NCBI GenBank assembly: GCA_019694655.1
Contig: JAIBBN010000021.1
Coordinates: 1 to 47,483, forward strand
Length of the DNA stretch: 47,483 bases
From: Leptospirales bacterium
GTDB taxonomy: Bacteria; Spirochaetota; Leptospiria; Leptospirales; Leptonemataceae
Direction: 5' to 3'
Position numbers and translations under genes: made by a program. The notes below the pieces were generated by a model, which had not been told where the DNA came from, did no database searches, and saw only the letters and a program-made list of their open reading frames with translations. Within the stretch, counting starts at the first letter, position 1. Each line of letters begins with the position of its first letter. Shown piece by piece: positions 25,465 through 32,308 of the stretch.

Positions 25465-27021
25465 ATGACGTCGCCTCGCATTCGCACACGTTTTGCCCCC
25501 TCGCCCACCGGTTATCTGCACATTGGCGGCGCGCGCACTGCGCTGTTCAACTTTCTCTATGCGCGCTCGCAGGGCGGCGACTTCATCATTCGCATTGAGG
25601 ATACCGATCAAGAACGCAGTACGCCGGAATCAGAAAAAACCATCATGGAATCGCTCTCCTGGCTGGGCATCGTCGAGGATGAGGGCCCGATCAAAGGCGG
25701 TCCCTATGCGCCTTACCGTCAATCGGAGCGGCTGGATACCTACCAGCGCTACGTCGACCAATTGCGCAAGAAGGGCCAGGCCTATCCCTGCTTTTGCAGC
25801 GACGAGGAGCTGGGCGAGAAACAGGAAAAAGCAAAGTTTCTGGGCCTGCCTTATGTATACGACGGCAAATGCCGCAGCCTGAGCGACGAAGAGATCGAAC
25901 GTAGAGCGGCGGCCGGCGAACTGTATGCCATTCGCTTTCGCGTTGAGCCGCGCGAGATTTCCGTCGATGACGCAGTACAGGGCAAGGTGAAGTTTGACTC
26001 GCGCCTGATTGGCGACTTCATCATTGTAAAATCTGACGGCTTTCCCTCTTACAACTTTGCAGTGGTGGTCGATGACCACGAGATGAAAATCACCCACGTG
26101 ATTCGCGGGGTGGGCCACCTTTCCAATACGCCGCGCCAGATCATGATTCACGAGGCGCTGGATCTGCCGCTGCCATCCTATTCGCACATTAGCGAGATTG
26201 TTGGCACAGATAAGAAAAAGCTCTCCAAGCGTCGCGGCGCCGCTTCCGTATTGTTCTTTCGCGACCTGGGTTACCTTTCCGAGGCGCTCACCAACTATAT
26301 GGCCCTGCTGGGCTGGTATCCGCGCGACGGAGTGGAATACATGCCCGAGGGCGAACTGGCGCGCAAATTCGATGTCGCCCAGTGTTCCAAGAGCCCGGCG
26401 ATGTTCGACTTCTTCCTTACCGAAAACGCCAGCGAGGACCTGGACCCGGCATCCCTGCCGCGCGAGGAATTGCACAAGTACATCAATCGCAAGTCCAAGT
26501 TGAACTGGCTGAACAATCGCTATTTGCGCGAAACGCCCGTCGATAAGATCTGGCCGCTGGTTCTGGCCTTCTGCCAGAAGGACGTTTTTGCGGCCGCCGT
26601 GGCGGCGGCGACGCCGGATAAACTGCGGCAGAGTTTCGAATCGGTGCGCGTCTATCTGGACACGCTGGACGAGTTGCCGGCATACGTGCGCGAACTGTTT
26701 AAAGACAACGCGGAAATCGCCGACGGCGTCGCGCGCGCTGTCCTCGATGAGCCGCTGGCGCTGGAGGCCGTGCAGGCTTTCGTGGCCGTGATTGGCGAAA
26801 GCAAACCGACCACGCCCGATGGCTTTTCGGCGGCGATGAAGGAGGCCGGCAAGCGCAGCGGCGCCAAAGGCCGCGGACTGTTCATGCCCATTCGCGTGGC
26901 CAGCACCGCCTCCATGCAGGGGCTGGAACTGCCGACGCTCTTCTCGATCCTGGGCGCCGAAGCGGTGGCTGAACGTATCCGGCGCGTTCTCAATGCTGCG
27001 GGCCTTGCCTTTTCTGGTTGA
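25465..27021 (+). CDS. gltX: Glutamate-tRNA ligase
   Basis: This 518-residue class I aminoacyl-tRNA synthetase charges tRNA-Glu with glutamate, and possibly tRNA-Gln if the organism uses the amidation route. The nucleotide-binding HIGH motif reads HIGG at 19-22 (APSPTGYLHIGG), and the KMSKS loop reads KKLSKRRGA at about 251-259. The Cys-rich zinc element (CFCSDEEL ... DGKC) is present at about 110-137, and IRIEDTDQERS follows the expected position. The anticodon-binding helical domain fills the C-terminal third. The start has an AGGAAA-like site. It is the penultimate gene of the plus-strand run begun by glmS. Confidence 0.97.
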   Translation: MTSPRIRTRFAPSPTGYLHIGGARTALFNFLYARSQGGDFIIRIEDTDQERSTPESEKTIMESLSWLGIVEDEGPIKGGPYAPYRQSERLDTYQRYVDQLRKKGQAYPCFCSDEELGEKQEKAKFLGLPYVYDGKCRSLSDEEIERRAAAGELYAIRFRVEPREISVDDAVQGKVKFDSRLIGDFIIVKSDGFPSYNFAVVVDDHEMKITHVIRGVGHLSNTPRQIMIHEALDLPLPSYSHISEIVGTDKKKLSKRRGAASVLFFRDLGYLSEALTNYMALLGWYPRDGVEYMPEGELARKFDVAQCSKSPAMFDFFLTENASEDLDPASLPREELHKYINRKSKLNWLNNRYLRETPVDKIWPLVLAFCQKDVFAAAVAAATPDKLRQSFESVRVYLDTLDELPAYVRELFKDNAEIADGVARAVLDEPLALEAVQAFVAVIGESKPTTPDGFSAAMKEAGKRSGAKGRGLFMPIRVASTASMQGLELPTLFSILGAEAVAERIRRVLNAAGLAFSG

Positions 27022-27061
27022 AAGCTGGCTGACAATCGGCCGCTCTGGAAAGGGTTGAACT

Positions 27062-27685
27062 ATGCCGCAGTCGGTTTCCAAAGCTGAGATCATCGCCAGC
27101 GTCAAGAATGCCGGCGTAGGCTACCATCTGGTAACGGCAATGCAGGATCTGTCGCGGCAGGCGGCGGAGGGCGACAGCGTAGCGCTAGATGCGCTGGGCG
27201 AAATGCTTGAGGAGTGTCGCGATACCAAATTCTGGATTCGCAACAGCCGCTACTGTTCGGCGGTAGTCCATGCCGTGGCCCACGTTGGGGCCATGCGTTC
27301 CATGAAGCTGCTGGTTGACTTTGTGCGCGGTCTTTCTCCGGACGCGCCCTACGGCGTAGTGGAACTGATCTCCAGCATTCTGCCTACCTACCGTCGAATT
27401 GTGATGGGTTCGGTGATGCAGCTCCTGGAGGAGGCCCCGGACGGCCCGGCGCGCGCCGTTGGCTTGCAAACTCTATGCAATATGTATCTGGACCATGCCT
27501 TGCAGGGCGAACAAATTCGTTTTCTGGAGCAGACGCTGCAGAACTTCGACCGTGATAACTACCTGACCCAGACCGTCGCCGACCTGGTGCGTCTGGAAAT
27601 GGCCTATCGCGAAGAAGAGGCCGCCGCCGATCTTGAGGCGATGTTGCACGGCTTCTTGATCGAGACCCCTGACCATTCCAATTGA
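27062..27685 (+). CDS. Helical-repeat (HEAT-like) protein of unknown function
   Basis: This 207-residue protein is built almost wholly of amphipathic helices in pairs, resembling HEAT/ARM-type repeats: VTAMQDLSRQAAEGDSVALDALGEML, SRYCSAVVHAVAHVGAMRSMKLLVDFV, then APYGVVELISSILPTYRRIVMGSVMQLLEE. It has no signal peptide, membrane segment or catalytic motif. The start has GGAAAGGG upstream and is 40 nt after gltX, so it is probably the last gene of that transcript. A scaffold or protein-binding role is a guess. Confidence 0.7.
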   Translation: MPQSVSKAEIIASVKNAGVGYHLVTAMQDLSRQAAEGDSVALDALGEMLEECRDTKFWIRNSRYCSAVVHAVAHVGAMRSMKLLVDFVRGLSPDAPYGVVELISSILPTYRRIVMGSVMQLLEEAPDGPARAVGLQTLCNMYLDHALQGEQIRFLEQTLQNFDRDNYLTQTVADLVRLEMAYREEEAAADLEAMLHGFLIETPDHSN

Positions 27686-27767
27686 ACGTCTTGACTCCCG
27701 CCGCGGGCCGGCCGACAAGGGCTGGACGTAAATTGGAAGCATTCTTATTTTGTAACGGGAGACAAAG

Positions 27768-28235
27768 ATGAAGATCAATACCGGAATTGGCGATAGCGAC
27801 CGCGCCGCAATCAGCGCCGGACTGCGCAAGGTGCTGGCGGATACCTACACGCTATACTTGAAGACTCATAACTATCACTGGAACGTCACCGGGCCGATGT
27901 TTGACAGCTTGCATCGCCTGTTCATGGAACAATACACTGAACTCTGGAATGCCGTCGACCTGGTAGCAGAACGCATTCGCTCGCTGGGCGAATTTGCCCC
28001 GGGAACCTACGAACAATTTGCAAAGCTGACCAAAATCAAAGAGGAAAGCCAGCCGCCAAAGGCTGCGGAAATGCTGCAGAATCTGGTGGGCGGTCACGAG
28101 ACGCTCATCGAAACGCTGCGCGAGGCCTTCCCGGCTGCCGAACAGGCCAACGATCAGGCCACCATGGACCTGCTGACGCAGCGCCTGCAGATCCACGAAA
28201 AAACGGCCTGGATGCTGCGGACCATGCTGGAATAG
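27768..28235 (+). CDS. dps: Dps family DNA-protection / ferritin-like protein
   Basis: This 155-residue Dps forms a 12-subunit iron-oxidising shell that protects DNA from hydrogen peroxide. The first helix carries HNYHWNVTGPMFDSLHRLF with ferroxidase H37 and H49, and ELWNAVDLVAERI supplies the partner D64/E68 across the dimer; residue identities are from comparison to the family. A classic GGGAGA ribosome site precedes the start. It faces the ferredoxin-cyclase gene across a long hairpin and heads an iron-storage cluster with bfd and bfr. No Fur-like box was found in its own leader. Confidence 0.95.
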   Translation: MKINTGIGDSDRAAISAGLRKVLADTYTLYLKTHNYHWNVTGPMFDSLHRLFMEQYTELWNAVDLVAERIRSLGEFAPGTYEQFAKLTKIKEESQPPKAAEMLQNLVGGHETLIETLREAFPAAEQANDQATMDLLTQRLQIHEKTAWMLRTMLE

Positions 28236-28251
28236 ATCGCATAGTGCAAGG

Positions 28252-28280
28252 TCGCTTCAGCCAGACAATCTGGCTGGCGA
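28252..28280. terminator. Hairpin between convergent dps and cyclase genes
   Basis: A perfect stem CAGCCAGA / TCTGGCTG (28258-28265 and 28269-28276) with a CAA loop is extended by TCGC / GCGA across a two-base bulge, giving 12 pairs. It sits exactly between the two stop codons and abuts the cyclase stop. There is no T run on either side, so termination efficiency is unsure, but position and length favour a bidirectional terminator. Confidence 0.55.
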
Positions 28281-29183
28281 CTACTCCGGCAGCGTCAGCT
28301 CATAGAGCCGAAAACGTCCGCTCTTGCCGCGCAGCGGTGCGCTGAAGACCCGTCGCGGCTGGATGACGTCGCGCACCTTCTCCATCACCGACTCGGAAAT
28401 CAAAATCTGCGCGCCGGCTTTCTTGGTCAGGGACTCAATGCGGCTGGCGGTATTGACTGCGTCGCCGATGGCGGTAAACTCACGTTTGGCCTGATGTCCC
28501 AGCGCTCCAACAATCGCTTCGCCATAGTGAATGCCCACGCCAATGTTGAAGGCGACATCAAAGTGCTTGCGCAAATAGACATTCAGCTCGCCCAGCGATT
28601 CGACCATACTGACTGCGCTGTTGACCGCCTGGCGACAGATCTCGCGTTCGTCGCCGCCCTCCAGTCCAAATAAGGCCATCAGGCCGTCGCCAATGTACTT
28701 GTCGATGACGCCCTGGTTGGCCAGCACCGCCGCACCCATCCGACGAAAGTAGCGATTGAGCATGTGAACAACATCATAGGCCAGATTGCGCTCGGAGAAG
28801 CTGGTGAAGTTGCGGATGTCCGAAAAGAGAATGGCCAGCTTCTGTTCCCTGCCGGTGCTGGGGGCCTCCTCGCTGCGCGCCTGCTGCAGATCCTCCTCGT
28901 CCATCACCAGGCGGCGAACACGCACCGAACCATGCACCCGGGACTGACAGGCCAGGCGAATGTTCTGCTCGAAGCCCTTGCGCGCCGCCAGTTTTGCTTC
29001 CGCTTCGTTGCGCGGCGCCAGGTTTTCGAGGCCCTCCAGAACAATGACACGACAGGTGGAACAGCGCGCCTGGCCGCCACAGGCATGGGCATGAGCGATG
29101 CCGGCTTCAAGGGAGTGCTCCAGCAGGGTTCGATCCGCCAACTCGCTCTGGACGCTCAAATCTTGCTCAAAAGTGATCCTCAC
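28281..29183 (-). CDS. Class III adenylate/guanylate cyclase fused to a 2Fe-2S ferredoxin domain
   Basis: This 300-residue cytoplasmic protein has an N-terminal plant-type 2Fe-2S domain (Cys35, 41, 44 and 79: C-x5-C-x2-C-x34-C) fused to a class III nucleotide cyclase (about 115-298). The catalytic core shows FSDIRNFT (metal Asp122), DKYIGDGLMALF (K162, Asp166) and GDAVNTASRIE (N244, R248), so it is likely active. The cofactor should tie cAMP or cGMP output to redox or iron. I chose GTG 29183 because GGGAGG precedes it by ~5 nt; a frame open to 29339 would overlap bfd. It is divergent from bfd, and both share an intergenic Fur-like box. Substrate (ATP or GTP) is not proven. Confidence 0.9.
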   Translation of the reverse strand: MRITFEQDLSVQSELADRTLLEHSLEAGIAHAHACGGQARCSTCRVIVLEGLENLAPRNEAEAKLAARKGFEQNIRLACQSRVHGSVRVRRLVMDEEDLQQARSEEAPSTGREQKLAILFSDIRNFTSFSERNLAYDVVHMLNRYFRRMGAAVLANQGVIDKYIGDGLMALFGLEGGDEREICRQAVNSAVSMVESLGELNVYLRKHFDVAFNIGVGIHYGEAIVGALGHQAKREFTAIGDAVNTASRIESLTKKAGAQILISESVMEKVRDVIQPRRVFSAPLRGKSGRFRLYELTLPE

Positions 29184-29238
29184 CGCCGCCTCCCTGGGCC
29201 TGTAATATTCGCCCGACTCCCGCTTTCCCTCTTGACCA

Positions 29239-29253
29239 TGAGAATGAGTCTCA
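29239..29253 (+). promoter_or_regulatory. Fur-like 7-1-7 box between the cyclase and bfd
   Basis: The 15-mer TGAGAATGAGTCTCA reads as TGAGAAT-G-AGTCTCA, a near-perfect 7-1-7 inverted repeat with one mismatch between arms. It matches the shape of Fur/PerR-type sites. It lies 15 nt before the bfd ATG and 55 nt upstream of the cyclase GTG, so one protein could repress both. A related box precedes bfr. Confidence 0.6.
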
Positions 29254-29268
29254 GTAGTATGGGGCAGG

Positions 29269-29463
29269 ATGTATGTCTGCGTCTGCCATGCCGTTACCGA
29301 TGGCGAAATCCGCAAGGCGGTAGAGGGCGGGGCCTCCACTTTGCGCGAGGTTCAGGCCAGCCTGCCAGTGGGCGCCCGCTGTGGCGCCTGCCTGGATTTT
29401 GCAGAGCATCTCGTCGATGAGCACCATGGTCACTGCCAGCGCAGTGTTCGCGCTGCGGGCTGA
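29269..29463 (+). CDS. bfd: Bacterioferritin-associated ferredoxin
   Basis: This 64-residue protein binds a 2Fe-2S cluster and donates electrons to bacterioferritin haem, releasing stored iron. The four ligands are visible: C4-x-C6 in MYVCVCHAVT and CGAC near 38-41 in GARCGACLDFA. The length is standard (about 60-70), with a His/Gly-rich C-terminus. Its partner bfr lies 107 nt downstream on the same strand. A Fur-like box overlaps its promoter region, consistent with induction under iron limitation. Confidence 0.95.
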   Translation: MYVCVCHAVTDGEIRKAVEGGASTLREVQASLPVGARCGACLDFAEHLVDEHHGHCQRSVRAAG

Positions 29464-29473
29464 ACCTCGCCCC

Positions 29474-29488
29474 TAAGATTAAGTCTCA
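29474..29488 (+). promoter_or_regulatory. Second Fur-like box, upstream of bfr
   Basis: TAAGATTAAGTCTCA reads TAAGATT-A-AGTCTCA, arms differing at two positions. Its right arm AGTCTCA is identical to the right arm of the box before bfd. It begins 11 nt after the bfd stop and ends 82 nt before the bfr ATG. Sharing an arm between two iron genes argues for a common regulator. Confidence 0.5.
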
Positions 29489-29526
29489 TTCGCAATCCTC
29501 TCTGCGGCCGGTCGCAGCGCAGACTT

Positions 29527-29556
29527 GACGCCGCCCAGGCGTCTTGCTCAGCTGAG
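29527..29556 (+). other. Leader hairpin and palindrome before bfr
   Basis: The bfr leader contains GACGCC-gccca-GGCGTC (29527-29543, six perfect pairs) followed by the 10-bp palindrome CTCAGCTGAG (29547-29556). They end just before the AGGAG ribosome site (29560-29564). They could shape access to the ribosome site or be bound by a dimeric regulator; neither is shown. Confidence 0.35.
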
Positions 29557-29570
29557 GCCAGGAGTGCAGC

Positions 29571-30053
29571 ATGAAGGGCGACGCCAGGGTAATCCAGTTT
29601 TTGAATCGAGCGCTGAAAAACGAGCTCACGGCCATCAACCAGTACTTCTTGCATTCGCGGATGTTGCACAACTGGGGTCTGAAGCGCCTTGGCGATCATG
29701 AGCACAAAGAGTCCATCGATGAGATGAAGCACGCCGACAAACTGATCGAGCGTATTCTGTTTCTCGAGGGTCTGCCCAGCATGCAGGAGCTGGGCAAGCT
29801 GCGCATTGGCGAAAAAGTGCGCGAGCTTCTGGAGTGCGACCTGGCGCTGGAACGCGAGGCCGTGCCGGACCTGAAAGAGGCCATCGCCCATTGCGAGAGC
29901 GTCAGCGACTATGTGAGCCGCGAGCTTTTTGAATCGATTCTAGAAAGTGAAGAAGAGCATATCGACTTCCTGGAAACGCAACTGAGCCTGATCGACCGCA
30001 TCGGCGAACAGAACTACGCTCAGAGCATGATAGGCGAGTCTTCCGCCAGCTGA
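29571..30053 (+). CDS. bfr: Bacterioferritin
   Basis: This 160-residue haem-containing ferritin stores iron in a 24-subunit shell. The haem-binding Met52 is in DEMKHAD, and ferroxidase residues E18 ([11 protein letters not shown]), E51, H54, an E in LEREAVPDL, and E127/H130 ([11 protein letters not shown]) are all present. Length matches the family. The AGGAG site lies 6 nt upstream of ATG. Its release partner Bfd is upstream, and Dps and a ferredoxin-cyclase are near. A Fur-like box and a leader hairpin lie upstream. Both haem and ferroxidase sites look intact, so it should be functional. Confidence 0.96.
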   Translation: MKGDARVIQFLNRALKNELTAINQYFLHSRMLHNWGLKRLGDHEHKESIDEMKHADKLIERILFLEGLPSMQELGKLRIGEKVRELLECDLALEREAVPDLKEAIAHCESVSDYVSRELFESILESEEEHIDFLETQLSLIDRIGEQNYAQSMIGESSAS

Positions 30054-30062
30054 AACGCAGGC

Positions 30063-30090
30063 GCGCCGCAAAGGCCGCAGGCTGCGGCGC
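30063..30090. terminator. Hairpin between convergent bfr and spermidine synthase-like gene
   Basis: GCGCCGCA (30063-30070) and TGCGGCGC (30083-30090) form eight perfect GC-rich pairs with a 12-nt loop. It fills the gap between the two convergent stop codons. No T run follows, as at the dps/cyclase hairpin, so this genome may rely on GC stems or Rho. Confidence 0.5.
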
Positions 30091-31083
30091 TTACTCAAAT
30101 GCGTCCGGAAAATCGGGCGCCGCATCGGTGATCAGGCGCGCATCGCTTTGTTCTACGATTCGATTAATATAGGGACGACTCACGGCCATGGAATGGTGCA
30201 CGGCGCCGTTGTAAAGTTGCAGGCCCCCTACGCGCCGCTGCCGCAGTCGGCGATCGATCGTCGCCGCGGGAACTGCCGCCACATCGATCGATGGACTGGC
30301 ATGCACCAGGGCCCACAGTGTGCCGTACTGGGCTACGAACTGGTGCATGGGCCGCACTTTTCCAAAGACGCTGCGCAGGGTGCGCAGAATTGAAGTATAA
30401 GCCAGCGGTCGATCCTCCGCCGACTCGGCGTGCATGCTGAAGATGCTGCGCCTGTCGCGCAGCGCCCGTCGTACGCTTCGAAAAAATTCCTGCGTATAGA
30501 GCAGGCAGGAAGGACCGCTGGGATCGGTCATGTCCATCAGGATAACATCGTAGCGTTTGCGACAGCCCTCTACAAACTGGCGGCCATCGCCAATTGTGAT
30601 GTGCACACGCGGATCATCAAAACTGCCGCCGTGGACGCCAGGCAGCCAGCGCCGCGCGACCTCAACTACTTCGCCATCCAGATCGACCAGATCAATGCGC
30701 TCAATGCTGCGATGACGACAGACCTGGCGCAACACGCCGCCATCTCCGCCGCCAATGATCAATACGCTTCGCGGATCAGGATGCGCCGAGAGCGCCGGAT
30801 GCGCCAGCGCTTCGTGGTACTGGAATTCGCGCGTTTCAAAAAGCTGGGCGATGCCGTCCAGCAACAGCACGCGACCAAAGGCCTCGCTCTCTACCAGCTC
30901 CAGCGATTGGTAGCGGGTTTGTAGCTTCAATAGAGTGCGTTTGATAGTAAAGAAATAGCCGTGGTTGGCGCTCAGGCTTTCCAGATGTCGACGCTTGCCC
31001 CTCAATCGAAGGGCGGCCAGCAGAAGACGCCAGAGTGCGGCCGGATTCAACCGCGCTCTACAGGCAGACCCTGGGCCTGCCAT
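30091..31083 (-). CDS. Spermidine synthase-like (polyamine aminopropyltransferase fold) protein
   Basis: This 330-residue protein has the SpeE-type Rossmann fold. LLLDGIAQLFETREFQYHEAL precedes the SAM-site glycine motif IGGGDGGVLRQV, then DLVDLDGEVVEVARRWLP, a DGRQFV loop, and YDVILMDMTDPSGPS with the catalytic-region Asp. These fit transfer of an aminopropyl group from decarboxylated SAM to putrescine. The first ~40 residues are basic and could be an extension. ATG 31083 lies inside the rhodanese gene; a TTG at 31050 overlaps the rhodanese stop and may be the true start. It ends the glmM-like operon. The C-terminal substrate pocket is not typical enough to fix the amine acceptor. Confidence 0.85.
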   Translation of the reverse strand: MAGPGSACRARLNPAALWRLLLAALRLRGKRRHLESLSANHGYFFTIKRTLLKLQTRYQSLELVESEAFGRVLLLDGIAQLFETREFQYHEALAHPALSAHPDPRSVLIIGGGDGGVLRQVCRHRSIERIDLVDLDGEVVEVARRWLPGVHGGSFDDPRVHITIGDGRQFVEGCRKRYDVILMDMTDPSGPSCLLYTQEFFRSVRRALRDRRSIFSMHAESAEDRPLAYTSILRTLRSVFGKVRPMHQFVAQYGTLWALVHASPSIDVAAVPAATIDRRLRQRRVGGLQLYNGAVHHSMAVSRPYINRIVEQSDARLITDAAPDFPDAFE

Positions 31084-31373
31084 TCCATGGTGCCGCCGCT
31101 GATGTTGATGGCCGGAATGCCGGCGGCATTGAGCATCAGGCAGGCCTGGCCGGAGCGTGCGCCGCTGCGACAGATAACCAGAATTTTCTCTTCGTATCCG
31201 CCCTGATCGCGAGCGGCGCGGATTTCATCGACATCCAGCTGTTGCAGGGTAAAAAGCTGCGCGCCGCGCGCGTGCACTTCGCGAAACTCTTCCGCGGTGC
31301 GTACATCGATCAGAAAAACTTTTCGTCCCGATTGCAATATGCCCTGAGCTTCTACTGGCGTGGTAACTTCCAT
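31047..31373 (-). CDS. Rhodanese-like sulfurtransferase domain protein
   Basis: This 108-residue single-domain rhodanese moves sulfane sulfur via a persulfide on Cys68 in the active loop CRSGARS. The flanking LIDVRTAEEFREVHARGA and ISGGTMEWQAQGLPV are characteristic. I start at ATG 31373, which has AGAGG five nt upstream. A TTG at 31421 would add a hydrophobic leader (LAALAAARATAAEA) that could export it, so a periplasmic form remains possible. It overlaps the next gene by 37 nt if that gene begins at 31083. Confidence 0.87.
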   Translation of the reverse strand: MEVTTPVEAQGILQSGRKVFLIDVRTAEEFREVHARGAQLFTLQQLDVDEIRAARDQGGYEEKILVICRSGARSGQACLMLNAAGIPAINISGGTMEWQAQGLPVERG

Positions 31374-31423
31374 TCTGGCCTCTGCTGCAGTGGCCCTGGC
31401 TGCGGCAAGCGCAGCAAGCAAAT

Positions 31424-32305
31424 TCAGAAAAGCTCAACGAGGCCCGCGGCGGCCAGCCGACGCAGCTCGCGCTCATCGCGCATGGGCATCAGGATCAATC
31501 CCTGAGCGGCCAGACGTTGCAGTTCGCTCTCCACGCCCTGCAGCGAAGAGCAGGCCAGGCGCATCTCCTCTGCAGCCAGGCCGGCCTGCCAGCCGCCGTT
31601 TTGCTGGCAATGCAGTCGCGGCGGCCAGACAAAGAGCAGGTATTCGCGATCGGCCTGGGTGCGCACATAAAGCCAGCGTTGGTCGCCGCCTGGCGAACTG
31701 GTCCAGAGCGAAACGACGCCAGGCGCCGCCTCCCAGCGCGTTGGCGCATCCGCCGGTCGAATGGCTTCCAGTACGGGCGCCGGCAAACCGGAATCGCGCA
31801 CCAGTCCGGGGTGCAATTGCGCCGGCGCAAGCATGGCATGTTCGCGCCAGGCATCGACGTCGGGCAGCGCCGCAAATCCGGAAAAGGAAAGAACATCGCC
31901 GGACAGAAACAGGATCGCCTGCGAAGTCGCCAGATCGCGCCGCCACGCGCTGCGCACGCTGGCATAGTCATCGGTCGCACAGCGGGCGGGACCGTCCGCT
32001 GCCAGCGCCGAGTCGATCATCAATGGACCGCGCGCAAAGATGGCCGCAGCGGCAGCAGCAGCATCGGCGTCGCGTCCGCGGCAGAAGGGCGAGAGCGGCG
32101 AAATCGGACAACGTCCGCTGATGTAAATGCGCAGAGCCTGCGGCAGCGCGGCGCGCCGGTAGCTGCGCGCCAGATCACGAATGCGCTGCAGATCCTGCGG
32201 CGGCGTGGCATAAGCCTGCGGCAGAGGACGATAGAGAAAACCCAGGAGAGCAAGGACAAGCGTCGCGACCAGAAGCATCGCCGCCGCCGGATGGATACGC
32301 AGCAT
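31424..32305 (-). CDS. Membrane-anchored protein of unknown function
   Basis: This 293-residue protein has one N-terminal transmembrane segment (about 8-25, MLLVATLVLALLGFLY) and a soluble remainder. The middle is Ala/Arg-rich with Cys pairs (ISGRCPISPLSPFCRG, ARCATDDY) and Trp-rich strands (QRWLYVRTQADREYLLFVWPPRLHC). The Cys residues suggest an exported domain with disulfides. It starts 3 nt after the phosphohexomutase stop, so it is in that operon. I recognise no family. Confidence 0.68.
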   Translation of the reverse strand: MLRIHPAAAMLLVATLVLALLGFLYRPLPQAYATPPQDLQRIRDLARSYRRAALPQALRIYISGRCPISPLSPFCRGRDADAAAAAAAIFARGPLMIDSALAADGPARCATDDYASVRSAWRRDLATSQAILFLSGDVLSFSGFAALPDVDAWREHAMLAPAQLHPGLVRDSGLPAPVLEAIRPADAPTRWEAAPGVVSLWTSSPGGDQRWLYVRTQADREYLLFVWPPRLHCQQNGGWQAGLAAEEMRLACSSLQGVESELQRLAAQGLILMPMRDERELRRLAAAGLVELF

Positions 32306-32308
32306 TTG

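Noticed and set aside
25630-27105. 491-codon minus-strand open frame
   Set aside because: Antisense to gltX, whose HIGH and KMSKS motifs are unambiguous; no domain pattern in the frame.
29184-29339. N-terminal extension of the ferredoxin-cyclase
   Set aside because: It overlaps the bfd start and the Fur-like box, while GTG 29183 has a strong GGGAGG site.
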